Notes under the pieces: model-generated
What the model saw: only the letters and a program-made list of their open reading frames with translations
Database searches by the model: none
Told to the model about the DNA's origin: nothing
Program-made: the position numbers and the translations under genes
In this document: positions 15,476 through 23,904 of the stretch, piece by piece
How the letters are laid out: every line of letters starts with the position of its first letter
Numbering within the stretch: position 1 is the stretch's first letter
Virus record (IMG/VR): IMGVR_UViG_3300001749_000011
Span: 1 to 37,093 of that record
Strand: one strand, 5' to 3'
Length of the DNA: 37,093 nt
Source: a virus

Positions 15476-17299
15476 TTAATATCTTTTCTTTTTACTTCGA
15501 CCCATTGCATCCCGATTATCCTCTTCTAATGCTTTTTTGGAATTTTCTGCTTCTTCTTCCAGAGTGGCATCTCCTTTTATAGCATTAGACTTGCCTTTTT
15601 TAACAAGTTTCTCGAGGCCTTCAACCTTTTCGGTAAGACCTTTTATCAATTCATCATTAGAGATATCTTTCTTGTCCTTTTCCTCTTTCTCTTTTTTCTC
15701 TTTCTCTACCTTTTCCTTTTCTGCTTTAGCTTTTTCTGCTTCTTTTTCTTCCTCTGTTTTTTCTCCCTTCTCTAATGATTTATCGATTTTTTCTATCTGT
15801 TCAGCAATAGGTTTTAATTTCTCATCAATAGTTTTTTCAACTAATTCTTTGACTTCTTCATCTTTCATTTCGATATCACCTTCCTTTTCTTTTTTGATTT
15901 TGGGTTCTGCCCTCTCCCCTTCGGCTTTTTTTATTAATTTACCTAAAGATTCCCATGCCTTTTTTAAATCTCCAAAAGTAGATTCTGATATTATTCTACC
16001 TTTCTTTTCAGTACCGTTAATCATATCTATCACCTTGCTTATTATACTTTTTTTATCTACCTCTTTTTCCTTACTTTTAATAGAAAAGAATTTGGATTTT
16101 GGTACGCAGGCCTCATCTACAATACTTACTATTGGTACGAGCCAATTATCCCCGAGGTCAGCTATTAAAGTCTTTTTTAAGGATGCAATTAATTCCTTAC
16201 TTATATCTTTTCCTTTGTTCGCAGTTTCAGTTAATTGCTTTAATGCAGTTTCTCTGATTCCCATGATAGAGAATCCGGTAAGTTCTCCACTATCAATCTT
16301 TTTCCATACTTCTTCTTTCTTTACTTTAGCACCCATGACCCAAGTTCCTTCTGGCAATAACATCTTCTTTCCGTATGCCTCAACTTCCCATTCCATTGGT
16401 AAGAGATAAGTCTCTATCGGTACCGCCACATTATTAAGTCCATGCATATAATCTATATTGCCATAATCTTCCATCCATTTATGAGCAACTCTCTCGACTT
16501 CCTCTCTAGTTAATATCTTTTCTCCTTTATCAAAATCATAATCGGGTTCACCCGGTACGAGTACAGCAGCGAATACTATTTTCTGTACATTATCTTTTAA
16601 TACTATTGGTCCGGTTAATTCAGCTCCTTTACTTGCTCTTTTTTCTCCTGGCCATTTGCCTTCTGCTTGATAATGCAACCAGGCACATAGGGCTTCGGGG
16701 TCAGTTATCCCCGGTTTATCTGATAATGCATCTACGCACGCAGTAAAACTGCCAGCCCAACTTCCCCAAGTATCAATTATTGATTCTATCCCCTTTACAG
16801 TCTCCTTCAATTTCTCCACATTACTAAAATCAAAAGACTCCGAGAATAACCGTTTCTTCGCGTAAACTTCAGTTACTTCTTTCGGAGTCCCAAATGTGAT
16901 TTCTCCTTCTTCATTCTTTGAATATAGAATTTCATAAGTACCAGTACCTTTATCATCACTCGCAATTATTGCATCTTCAAAAGTACATATTACCCAATAA
17001 TCAGGATATATCATAGATAGACTTCCCCTAAGCTTTTCTTGTTTCTTCTCCAGACTATCTTTTACATCCCTATCCTTTTTCACATTCATAGGATTGCCTC
17101 CTTCCTCATTTATTTTTACCTTACCTTGCCACCCACTTGCCCTGATAGCCCGGCCTTGAGCGGCGGCTTTATCTTTTGCTTTTTCTCTGGCACTTTCATT
17201 ATTACAAGTATAATAATATTTCTTACCAGTACTTCCCCATCGTGCATAACATTTAGGTTCTTCCTTTTTATTACTATCATATCCTGTATGTACTGGCAT
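15476..17299 (-). CDS. Capsid maturation protease fused to scaffold (XkdF-like)
   Basis: 607 aa. The N terminus (MPVHTGYDSNKKEEPKCYAR, residues 1-60) is a small Cys/Tyr-rich module. Residues about 175-220 contain FTACVDALSDKPGITDPEAL and AWLHYQAEGKWPGEK. Residues about 235-370 match an XkdF-like serine protease domain: IVFAAVLVPGEPDYDFDKG, then DYMHGLNN with the likely catalytic His, then GELTGFSIMG with the likely Ser. After about residue 440 the protein is almost purely Lys/Glu coiled coil, a scaffold. I infer that one polypeptide nucleates capsid assembly and then digests itself. It lies directly before the capsid gene. Confidence 0.85.
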   Translation of the reverse strand: MPVHTGYDSNKKEEPKCYARWGSTGKKYYYTCNNESAREKAKDKAAAQGRAIRASGWQGKVKINEEGGNPMNVKKDRDVKDSLEKKQEKLRGSLSMIYPDYWVICTFEDAIIASDDKGTGTYEILYSKNEEGEITFGTPKEVTEVYAKKRLFSESFDFSNVEKLKETVKGIESIIDTWGSWAGSFTACVDALSDKPGITDPEALCAWLHYQAEGKWPGEKRASKGAELTGPIVLKDNVQKIVFAAVLVPGEPDYDFDKGEKILTREEVERVAHKWMEDYGNIDYMHGLNNVAVPIETYLLPMEWEVEAYGKKMLLPEGTWVMGAKVKKEEVWKKIDSGELTGFSIMGIRETALKQLTETANKGKDISKELIASLKKTLIADLGDNWLVPIVSIVDEACVPKSKFFSIKSKEKEVDKKSIISKVIDMINGTEKKGRIISESTFGDLKKAWESLGKLIKKAEGERAEPKIKKEKEGDIEMKDEEVKELVEKTIDEKLKPIAEQIEKIDKSLEKGEKTEEEKEAEKAKAEKEKVEKEKKEKEEKDKKDISNDELIKGLTEKVEGLEKLVKKGKSNAIKGDATLEEEAENSKKALEEDNRDAMGRSKKKRY

Positions 17300-17315
17300 G
17301 ATAAAACTCCTATAA

Positions 17316-17346
17316 CCAAAAAGAGCCAGTCGGTTAAACTGGCTCT
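17316..17346 (-). terminator. Rho-independent terminator before the protease-scaffold gene
   Basis: Minus-strand AGAGCCAGT (17346-17338) pairs perfectly with ACTGGCTCT (17330-17322) over a 7-nt loop and is followed by a short T-run, TTTTTGG. It sits between the Com-like gene stop (17385) and the start at 17299. Because the downstream gene belongs to the same structural module, it may act as a partial terminator that separates the terminase/portal transcript from the capsid transcript. Confidence 0.75.
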
Positions 17347-17384
17347 CTAAAGGTGCTCTGAAGAGAATAAGGATAAATTATATT

Positions 17385-17570
17385 TTACTTTTTTATCATT
17401 TTATCAGTCTTTTTATCTTCTGTCAAGGGAAGTTTAATTTCATAATATACATATTCCCCGCATTTAGGACATTTAATCTCAATTATATTCTTATCTATTA
17501 TCTTAAATAGACAAGCTTTCCCACAATTATTACATCCTACTATTACCGCATTTTTACTATGCATTACCAT
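17385..17570 (-). CDS. Com-like small zinc-ribbon protein
   Basis: 61 aa with Cys13/Cys16 (CNNCGKA) and Cys34/Cys37 (CPKCGEY), a four-cysteine zinc ribbon followed by a basic C terminus. Similar small proteins (phage Mu Com type) are translational regulators or appear in head modules. Its Shine-Dalgarno overlaps the stop of the MuF-like gene, so it is translated in that operon. A role in regulating or joining head proteins is inferred only from position. Confidence 0.75.
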   Translation of the reverse strand: MVMHSKNAVIVGCNNCGKACLFKIIDKNIIEIKCPKCGEYVYYEIKLPLTEDKKTDKMIKK

Positions 17571-17572
17571 AA

Positions 17573-18499
17573 TTATACTCCTATCTTTACTAAATCTTCT
17601 TCATAAAAGAAATCTCTTCCGGTCGGTGCTTTAAATCCTTCTGGCATTAAGAAAGGTACTACCCTGCATCTACATTGAATCCATTCAGCTATATCTCCAC
17701 TTGTATCGAGAGGATGCATTAATCCATTACTGAATGGTTCTCCTACCTTTACTATCTGTCCATGTAGATATGTATGGTCTGCTAAATCTGCAGGGTCATT
17801 CCCTCTAACTCTATCATCTTGTGCAGTCCACCATTGATGATAATCTACTCCCAATTCCTGCTCGGTCATAAATGTAGCTACATTCTGCGCTCCATTTATT
17901 TCAGTCCTCGCTACTCTACTTAATTCATAATCAAGCATTGAATCAAATGTACTATCAAGATTACTCGCGGCCTCAGCTATTCCTAAACCTTCTTCATAAC
18001 TATCGGCAAGATTAGCCATTACATTATCCGTTATTCTGGCAAGCGTGGCATCAGAAGCTACAAAGGTTTTATCCTTAATCAATTTTAATATTTCTGGAGA
18101 GAATTCGCTAAATTCTACATCTGCTATTTTTATTATCACTCGGGGTCCCGAGCTTGTCCTTGATTTTTTAGTTTGCTTTTTGATTTCACGTATAGTTTCA
18201 GTCCTATGATAGCTTAAAGTCTCCTGTTTATTATCGAATAATGTATTACCAAAATCCTCTTTTATGTCACTCAACCCTGATAATAGAGCTTTCCTCTCCA
18301 TATCACTCGAAGGAACAGTATCTCTCTTCTTCAATTCATTCATTATCTTTTTGAACTGCTTACTAAAGAGTTTTCTTAATTCCCTATTTAGTCTGCTCTC
18401 TTCCTCAATTATCTTCTTTGGTATCCCTTTGTATATTCCTAAGGAATTTCGCGTATGCTCTATCTCTATCAGCATCTTTAGGATAGCGTTTTCTAACAT
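17573..18499 (-). CDS. Minor head protein, SPP1 gp7 / MuF family
   Basis: 308 aa. The C-terminal half has the SPP1 gp7/MuF pattern: RVARTEINGAQNVATF, then YHQWWTAQDDRVR, then ADHTYLHGQIVKVGEPF, and finally the Cys-containing EWIQCRCRVVPFL. The N-terminal half is helical. Proteins of this family sit at the portal and take part in head morphogenesis and genome ejection. The start at 18499 overlaps the portal gene by 95 nt behind a GAGGTG-type site; a later start is possible. Position directly after the portal supports the call. Confidence 0.87.
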   Translation of the reverse strand: MLENAILKMLIEIEHTRNSLGIYKGIPKKIIEEESRLNRELRKLFSKQFKKIMNELKKRDTVPSSDMERKALLSGLSDIKEDFGNTLFDNKQETLSYHRTETIREIKKQTKKSRTSSGPRVIIKIADVEFSEFSPEILKLIKDKTFVASDATLARITDNVMANLADSYEEGLGIAEAASNLDSTFDSMLDYELSRVARTEINGAQNVATFMTEQELGVDYHQWWTAQDDRVRGNDPADLADHTYLHGQIVKVGEPFSNGLMHPLDTSGDIAEWIQCRCRVVPFLMPEGFKAPTGRDFFYEEDLVKIGV

Positions 18500-19949
18500 C
18501 TTCCATCAACACCTCGATTAATTTATTCTTCAGGCCTTCAAGTATATTAACTAATTCTATCTCCGGTACAAAACTACCAGCATCTATTGCTTTACCACTA
18601 AGGTAATGCATATCCATAGCAGGATTATCTTCTACTGCTTTAAGCCCATATCTATTTCCTACATGAGCAATTCCTTGATTCGGGGTCATCATAGCATTTG
18701 TTATTAACTTGATACATCTATCAATCTCTTTATCCTCATCTTTAGTATCTATGCTTACCAATTTCCATATCCAATCTTTGATTTCAAGTGTAGGAAATAC
18801 AAAGAAATTAATGAATTCTTCGTAGAGTTTCTGTTTAGGAAGTATTACTGAATCATTATAAATTACAGTACTTTCCAATCCGAGATTCCCTGCTAATTGT
18901 CCGGTCTCATATATTCCCATTCTGTAAGGTGGAGTGGCATGTGCAGTAATGACTTCATTTCTATTATCAACTCTATATAATCTAAAACTTGCCTCTTTTA
19001 TATCAGTAGAAATCGGTTTAATATCAATCTTGACTTCACCCAGTGAACCATCCCTTTTAGGAACTACCATAGTCATAACACTATGAGGATTCTGAGCCAT
19101 AGCTTTAAATTTTTCTTTGATAGCAGTTTCTAATGGGGTCATCTTAGTTTTAGGGTCCTCTTTACCCGGTTCGAAATCTCCGGTAATGTAAACTATATAT
19201 GCAGGTATACCATAATTCTTGAAGAAGGATATATTATAATCCCTTCTGGAGATATCCCCGGTTATAGCTCCGATCGCAGGAACGATATCAGGCACTCCAT
19301 AAAAAGTACTTCGAGGATAGTAATTCATAAGCCAGTATATCTCAGTTGCCCTCTTACTTTTATCCAGAGATTTTTCTTTTAATTCTCTACCATCCTTTTT
19401 ATCTACATCTTTCTCATATCCGAAATTCCTGAACCAGACTTTTTTATTATTCCATTTCTGGCAGAATTTATTACCTTGTTTGTGCATTCTTATAGTATAT
19501 GCAGGTATATGAGTAATCAGACTTACCGGACCATTAAAATCATTATTCTCTCTTACTACTTCCAGGCCTGAATATCCGTTAGCTTCATAATCTATACTCG
19601 ACCTTCTTATGGTTTCTTCTATCGGCATATTCTGATTAGCAAAAAAATCATTTATCCTTTTCTTTTCTTCTTCACTCGGCTTGTCTACTTTGGATTCAAG
19701 TTCCCAGCCCTTCCCGGAAGTATCGTTCGATTTGGTCTTACAAGCCCTCATGTGATAGGTATTCATCTCCATCAACTTGGCCATGGTTACAGGTTCATAT
19801 AAGGGTTCTACTAATCCGCTTTCTTTATATTCCTTAGCAAATACTTCCTTCTCCAGTTGCTGACTCTTTTCCTCTCTTTGGTATTTTGCCAAGACATCCA
19901 AACTTACTACTTCACCTATATTAGTTACAATGCAAAATGGCTTACTCAT
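18405..19949 (-). CDS. Portal protein (PBSX-like family)
   Basis: 514 aa behind GGAGATGATAAAAA, with its start overlapping the upstream stop as ATGA. The N-terminal LVEPLYEPVTMAKLMEMNTY, then RACKTKSNDTSGKGWELES, is the hallmark opening of PBSX/HK97-type portals. Further on, NYYPRSTFYGVPDIVPAIGA, NYDISRRD-like elements (DISRRDYNISFFKNYGIPAY) and AHATPPYRMGI give the usual core. The portal forms the dodecameric DNA channel at one capsid vertex. Gene order terminase - portal - MuF - protease - capsid is canonical, with one insertion (the peptidase) between terminase and portal. Confidence 0.93.
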   Translation of the reverse strand: MSKPFCIVTNIGEVVSLDVLAKYQREEKSQQLEKEVFAKEYKESGLVEPLYEPVTMAKLMEMNTYHMRACKTKSNDTSGKGWELESKVDKPSEEEKKRINDFFANQNMPIEETIRRSSIDYEANGYSGLEVVRENNDFNGPVSLITHIPAYTIRMHKQGNKFCQKWNNKKVWFRNFGYEKDVDKKDGRELKEKSLDKSKRATEIYWLMNYYPRSTFYGVPDIVPAIGAITGDISRRDYNISFFKNYGIPAYIVYITGDFEPGKEDPKTKMTPLETAIKEKFKAMAQNPHSVMTMVVPKRDGSLGEVKIDIKPISTDIKEASFRLYRVDNRNEVITAHATPPYRMGIYETGQLAGNLGLESTVIYNDSVILPKQKLYEEFINFFVFPTLEIKDWIWKLVSIDTKDEDKEIDRCIKLITNAMMTPNQGIAHVGNRYGLKAVEDNPAMDMHYLSGKAIDAGSFVPEIELVNILEGLKNKLIEVLMEDVRKRYPKDADRDRAYAKFLRNIQRDTKEDN

Positions 19950-20488
19950 TTTTTATCATCTCCTTTATAAATAACAATAATTTTAGATTTCTTATTCATA
20001 TCAAATCCTAAATCGAAAAATGCTCTATAGCTCATCTTATAATTATTTTTACCAGATGGGTCATGCAAAGTAAATTCTGATTTCACGCTATTAAAACCTA
20101 TTATAACCCTGCAATGGCTTTTTGTAATTGACATGCTATATTTCTGTACAATAATCAAAGGGATACACTGCCTCAAATATTCTTCTATCTCTTCTACCTT
20201 AATATAACAGAATTTAGATTCATATCCTAATTCTCTGGCATAACCAACCATTTTGAATATATTGCTTGTTCCTTCTACCATTATTCTTCTGGCAATTTCT
20301 GCTTGAGTGATATTCTCTCCATAATATCTCAAAATCATTGCACCGGAAGCAGGCAAACACCAATCCTTTCCTTCTGCTTTTTCATAAGGAACGTTTAATA
20401 GAATTTCTGTTATATCCTGTTTAGCGGATTTTTTATATCTTGATAGAAATATTATAAAAACTATTCCTAAAATTAAAAGAATCCACAT
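19946..20488 (-). CDS. Membrane-anchored C39-like cysteine peptidase
   Basis: 180 aa. Residues 2-17 (WILLILGIVFIIFLSRYKK) are an N-terminal membrane anchor followed by positive charges. The rest matches a papain-like C39/C39_2 peptidase: Cys44 in KDWCLPASGAMIL, His125 in KSHCRVIIGF and Asp143 in FTLHDPSGKN, in the correct order and spacing. C39 enzymes cleave leader peptides at double-glycine sites or act as general papain-fold hydrolases. With no transporter nearby, the substrate is unknown. Position between terminase and portal is unusual. Translation is coupled to the portal gene (ATGA). Confidence 0.82.
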   Translation of the reverse strand: MWILLILGIVFIIFLSRYKKSAKQDITEILLNVPYEKAEGKDWCLPASGAMILRYYGENITQAEIARRIMVEGTSNIFKMVGYARELGYESKFCYIKVEEIEEYLRQCIPLIIVQKYSMSITKSHCRVIIGFNSVKSEFTLHDPSGKNNYKMSYRAFFDLGFDMNKKSKIIVIYKGDDKK

Positions 20489-20516
20489 TGATTTTTTCCT
20501 TCTTCAATTATATTTT

Positions 20517-20636
20517 TTATTTTTTCCCTGGGTTTCTACCCTGCCCGGTACTACGAGTTGTTCCACAACCACCACGCCCTCGGTTAGTTCTATTACCACC
20601 ACCTGAACCATCTTTTTTTGGTGTTCCTTTTGGCAT
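20517..20636 (-). CDS. Small Gly/Arg-rich basic protein
   Basis: 39 aa, MPKGTPKKDGSGGGNRTNRG followed by RGGCGTTRSTGQGRNPGKK. It has a strong Shine-Dalgarno, GGAGG, 9 nt before the ATG, overlapping the end of the upstream gene. The sequence is almost entirely Gly, Arg, Lys, Thr and Ser with one Cys and is surely disordered and nucleic-acid-friendly. Similar tiny Gly/Arg-rich proteins are common next to phage head genes. Function unknown. Confidence 0.7.
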   Translation of the reverse strand: MPKGTPKKDGSGGGNRTNRGRGGCGTTRSTGQGRNPGKK

Positions 20637-20640
20637 TGAT

Positions 20641-20826
20641 TTAATCCTCCTTTCTTTCTTTTTCATACATATAATATCCTACTGCAATCCATGTCCTTAA
20701 TTGAAAGCTATCAGAAATACCATATTGCAATCCCATTTTAATTCTCGCTTCTTCTTGCGATAATCCTTCTTCGGCAAATCCTCTTATGCTCTGATTCACG
20801 CTTCGGATTCTTTGAGCATCTATCAT
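20641..20826 (-). CDS. Small helical protein of unknown function
   Basis: 61 aa starting MIDAQRIRSVNQSIRGFAEE behind AAAGGAGAGGAAAG. It is helical and charged, with SQEEARIKMGLQYGISDSFQ and an aromatic segment WIAVGYYMYEKER. It lies after the terminase genes and before the Gly/Arg-rich gene. No family recognised. Confidence 0.65.
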   Translation of the reverse strand: MIDAQRIRSVNQSIRGFAEEGLSQEEARIKMGLQYGISDSFQLRTWIAVGYYMYEKERKED

Positions 20827-20959
20827 CTTTCCTCTCCTTTATCATTATATCATCAACCCCATCTACTTTACTCCTGAATGGACTGCATAAATCGAGTTCA
20901 GATATAAGATAATAATCTTTAATATTATTTCTTATTATTATTCCATAAAACATTGACAT
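20738..20959 (-). CDS. Possible small protein upstream of and overlapping the 20826 gene
   Basis: A 73-aa frame starting MSMFYGIIIRNNIKDYYLIS. The first ~45 residues (ELDLCSPFRSKVDGVDDIM) look protein-like, but the last ~28 residues run through the start of the better supported gene at 20826 in another frame. There is no good Shine-Dalgarno (only GGGG close to the ATG). It could be real, truncated, or frameshifted. Low confidence. Confidence 0.3.
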   Translation of the reverse strand: MSMFYGIIIRNNIKDYYLISELDLCSPFRSKVDGVDDIMIKERKDDRCSKNPKRESEHKRICRRRIIARRSEN

Positions 20960-20977
20960 ATCCCCAAATCTCTAATT

Positions 20978-21014
20978 TAAGCACCCTTACTTGCGATTCA
21001 GTAAAGTCGCTTAT
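20978..21014 (-). repeat. 37-bp intergenic repeat, copy A
   Basis: This stretch matches 28286-28322 at 32 of 37 positions in the same orientation. It lies in the gap after the large terminase gene, about 20-55 bp before the next start codon. On the plus strand it includes GCGATTCAGTAAAGTCGC, an imperfect inverted repeat with GCGA/TCGC ends. The position in two gene-free gaps suggests an operator or promoter element of the phage. No clear sigma70 boxes are placed around it. Confidence 0.55.
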
Positions 21015-21078
21015 CTTTATAAGTCTTTTACTCTAAACTCTTCATCACAGTAATCCACAGATGATTATTTCCAGAAAA

Positions 21079-22518
21079 TCACCTTACTCTTACCTCTGTC
21101 TTCTCTCTGGTCGAACATCGAGGCATATAAGCTACACAATCTACCATGTCATCATTCTCTCCATCATCAAAAGCACAAAGCTCATCTTCAAAGACTTCGA
21201 GATTCTCCATTTTAGCATTATGATAGACTTTTCCGCTTTCGTATTTAGCGCTCATCGGCATAGCCCGGGTAACTTTATCCTTATCTGCTTCCAAAGGCCT
21301 TACTGACATATCAGGAAATACATCCATCTCATCCATTAATACTCTTTGATATTGTTTAGTCTCTATTCCCATCCATCTCAGGCCAAATATTTTCCACCTT
21401 ATATAATTCATCCTTGACAGCTTTTTCTGTTCACCCCAGGAATACCTTCCTCTTCTGATATCAATTATATAGAAATTGCCTTCTTTGTCCAGACCATAAG
21501 TTAAGATTACAAAGTAATCAGCTTTATCACTCTTCGATATTGCTAAATCGCAAGTCTGATAAATAGCTAAATCCTTATAACTAAATCTACGTCCATCAGT
21601 ATCTCTGAAATCGCCTTCGGGGGTCTTATCGAAATACTTAAACCATTCCCGGTGAAATATCTTTCCGATTTTCATGAGTTCAGTATCATTTTGCCATTGA
21701 GCATTAAATACTATCGAACCCCATTTGTTCTTCTTATCCATCAACCATTTGAAAGAATACATTTCAGGCCATAAAACTTTTTTGCTTTCTTCGTCTATTA
21801 TTGCTCTATGAGAATTCTTATTAGTTCTTACTCCACGTTTGAGTACTTTATCATATTCATCATCATGGTGATATCTAGTACCATTCCAACCTATTTTCCC
21901 ATCTTTTTTTACCATGGGAATCAAAGTCATCCCCAACCAATCATGTACTTTATCCCTCTGATATTTAGTCCTCGAATTATCAAAATCGATTATATCGTCA
22001 ATCATTAAATAATCAAAATCTAATCCGGTAATCGATTTCCCATAACTGATAGCTGTTACAGTCGAAGTCTTTTTTATTTTATCTGCTCCTATTACATTAA
22101 ATTCAGTATCTGACCAGGGAGTACCAGGAGCAAGATAAGGATACATCTCTCTTAATACTACATTCCTCTCCAACTGCATCTTCGTTTCCCTGGAGAACTT
22201 TATGGCTTGTCCATCTGTATCTGAACATATACCTACTTGCACATTAGGATTTTCTATGATTCTTGCTATAGTCCTGATTACTGCCCTTACCGTAGTTTTA
22301 GCAAAGTTCCTGGGACCTAAACATAAATCCTCTTCTTCTTCATCATGCAATCCTAAATTAAACCATTCTTCATGAAATTTCTTCCATTCATAATCCGGAT
22401 ATAATATTTTAGCTAACTGCCAGGGGTCAGCTTTTACTTCCCTTCTTTTCTTCTCTATCAGGAATTTGAAGTATTGTTCCTTTTGCGAGCGTGATAATGT
22501 ATTTATCGAGTTCTTCAT
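21079..22518 (-). CDS. terL: Terminase large subunit
   Basis: 479 aa from the ATG at 22518 (GGAAGG 8 nt upstream; a GTG one codon earlier is also open). ATPase part: deviant Walker A GPRNFAKTT at about residue 70 and Walker B LMIDD at about 172. Nuclease part: CDLAISKSDKADYFVIL near 325, GIETKQYQ, and the C-terminal Asp in ENDDMVDCVAY. It packages DNA into procapsids. The gene overlaps the small subunit by 92 nt. The complete motif set indicates a functional enzyme. Confidence 0.93.
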   Translation of the reverse strand: MKNSINTLSRSQKEQYFKFLIEKKRREVKADPWQLAKILYPDYEWKKFHEEWFNLGLHDEEEEDLCLGPRNFAKTTVRAVIRTIARIIENPNVQVGICSDTDGQAIKFSRETKMQLERNVVLREMYPYLAPGTPWSDTEFNVIGADKIKKTSTVTAISYGKSITGLDFDYLMIDDIIDFDNSRTKYQRDKVHDWLGMTLIPMVKKDGKIGWNGTRYHHDDEYDKVLKRGVRTNKNSHRAIIDEESKKVLWPEMYSFKWLMDKKNKWGSIVFNAQWQNDTELMKIGKIFHREWFKYFDKTPEGDFRDTDGRRFSYKDLAIYQTCDLAISKSDKADYFVILTYGLDKEGNFYIIDIRRGRYSWGEQKKLSRMNYIRWKIFGLRWMGIETKQYQRVLMDEMDVFPDMSVRPLEADKDKVTRAMPMSAKYESGKVYHNAKMENLEVFEDELCAFDDGENDDMVDCVAYMPRCSTREKTEVRVR

Positions 22519-22984
22519 CACTTAAACCTTCCATTCCGGTTTTATCTTTAGTTTCTATCTCTCCTTTAAATTGCATTAATAGTTTTGCAGGTTCTCCTAA
22601 TAATGATAAATCAAGTTTAATCATCCTCTCAAGTGCCAGGAGTGCAGCATTATATTGTGCCATATTCTCAATCTTAATTTCTTTATTCCTGACTTTCTCT
22701 ACTATGGTTGAAATGATAGAATTTATTATCTTCGTATTTATCTTAATGGTATTATGATATTCTGCTTTCTCCTCGATTATGGACTTGGTAATCCTTCTCT
22801 CTACTCCCTGCATTATCTCAGTATCACGTTTCTCTATCCGTTTTTTCCATTCGAATTCAGTTTTCCATTTTTCGATACTTCTCCTTGAAACTGAGAACTC
22901 ATCAGCAACTAATTGTGAAGTTCTTTTATCTCCTAAATTATAATAAAACTCAAATGCCCTCCTGTGTCTATCATTTTCTAACAT
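22427..22984 (-). CDS. terS: Terminase small subunit
   Basis: 185 aa. The N terminus contains a helix-turn-helix, KRTSQLVADEFSVSRRSIEKW, shared with PBSX-type small terminases that bind the packaging site. The middle is a long helix (IKINTKIINSIISTIVEKV) for oligomerisation. The C terminus runs into the large subunit gene. The start ATG at 22984 has only a weak Shine-Dalgarno (GGTG). The 73 bp before it contain the inverted repeat TACAAT/ATTGTA. Confidence 0.87.
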   Translation of the reverse strand: MLENDRHRRAFEFYYNLGDKRTSQLVADEFSVSRRSIEKWKTEFEWKKRIEKRDTEIMQGVERRITKSIIEEKAEYHNTIKINTKIINSIISTIVEKVRNKEIKIENMAQYNAALLALERMIKLDLSLLGEPAKLLMQFKGEIETKDKTGMEGLSDEELDKYIITLAKGTILQIPDREEKKGSKS

Positions 22985-23057
22985 CTAATTCACACCTATT
23001 TTATTAATTCACATTCTTTAAAACTTTACAATATATAAGAATTGTAGAATATCATCT

Positions 23058-23663
23058 TTATATTCTTATTCCTTTTTCATATTCTTTTGATACTTTCTTT
23101 GGCACATTTTCGCCCCTTTTTATCGCATCTTCAACCTCATATTTATGCCCCTGCAAATAGGAATCTTCATAAGCATTTATTATAAAGTCCTTATTCTTCA
23201 GCGGATTCAATACCTCATTAATTGCCTTATATTTTTCTGTTCTTCTTTCCCATTGCCTTACCTGCCTTTCATATTCCTTTACCGCCTTCGGGTGAATTTC
23301 CTGATAGTATTCCTTTCGGGTCATTCGCCAGATTATTCTGTCAATTACCCATTTTTCGTAAAAGTCTATTTTTTTCAGTATGATTTTTTTGGCATGGTCA
23401 TAGTTATAGTATATCTCCGAAAATCCCACTTGTTTGCGGTCTCTGATGTCTTCACGGTCAAGCTCGGCATGAACAGACACCAAATAGCCTTCACCTTGAT
23501 AGCTACATAATTCAGCGGATATATTTCCTCTGCCATGAGTATTATAATAGTAAAGCAGTTCATAACCGCCCCGCTTTTCCTGTTTCTCGTTCTCAATTAT
23601 TACGCCTTCATTTTTAAAAGTTAAATATCTTATCGGATAGTCCGAAGTTCGGATTGTCTTCAT
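23058..23663 (-). CDS. Conserved-looking phage protein of unknown function
   Basis: 201 aa starting MKTIRTSDYPIRYLTFKNEG. The start overlaps the preceding stop as ATGA. The N-terminal half is beta-rich (YELLYYYNTHGRGNISAELC), and the C-terminal half is helical and highly charged (EYERQVRQWERRTEKYKAIN). No motif recognised. It lies just before the terminase genes. Codons here are less A/T-biased than in the neighbours (for example CGG, GCG, CCG clusters), possibly a recent arrival. Confidence 0.65.
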   Translation of the reverse strand: MKTIRTSDYPIRYLTFKNEGVIIENEKQEKRGGYELLYYYNTHGRGNISAELCSYQGEGYLVSVHAELDREDIRDRKQVGFSEIYYNYDHAKKIILKKIDFYEKWVIDRIIWRMTRKEYYQEIHPKAVKEYERQVRQWERRTEKYKAINEVLNPLKNKDFIINAYEDSYLQGHKYEVEDAIKRGENVPKKVSKEYEKGIRI

Positions 23664-23839
23664 TTTATTTGTCCCTCACATTTTTTGTCATGATATTCAA
23701 GGTCAAAATCTGGCTCTTCGCCTTCCCAATTATCGCAAAAATCTTCTTCGTATATTTCATGTTCGCCTCGTGCCTGGCAATAACATAAATCCGAATCATA
23801 ATATTTACAAAATCCGCATATATGTTTTACTTTTTTCAT
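23660..23839 (-). CDS. Small Cys-rich, acidic zinc-binding-like protein
   Basis: 59 aa: MKKVKHICGFCKYYDSDLCY, then CQARGEHEIYEEDFCDNW and an acidic tail. Cys8, Cys11, Cys19, Cys21 and Cys35 form a compact metal-binding pattern found in small phage proteins with a terminal 'FCDNW'. It has a weak GAGGTAAGTAAA site and ends in an ATGA overlap with the next gene. Function unknown. Confidence 0.8.
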   Translation of the reverse strand: MKKVKHICGFCKYYDSDLCYCQARGEHEIYEEDFCDNWEGEEPDFDLEYHDKKCEGQIK

Positions 23840-23904
23840 TTTACTTACCTCTTTTTTTATTTTTTGAATCGTTGATTGACATCTATTTTATTCTCATAAG
23901 CATT

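Noticed and set aside
15537-16409. Long plus-strand frame of 290 codons inside the protease-scaffold gene
   Set aside because: Serine/phenylalanine-rich product typical of the antisense of a Lys/Glu coiled coil; no ribosome site or family pattern.
20690-20740. Frameshift joining the 20959 frame to the 20826 gene
   Set aside because: The 20826 gene has its own strong ribosome site, and the upstream frame lacks one; no slip motif is visible.
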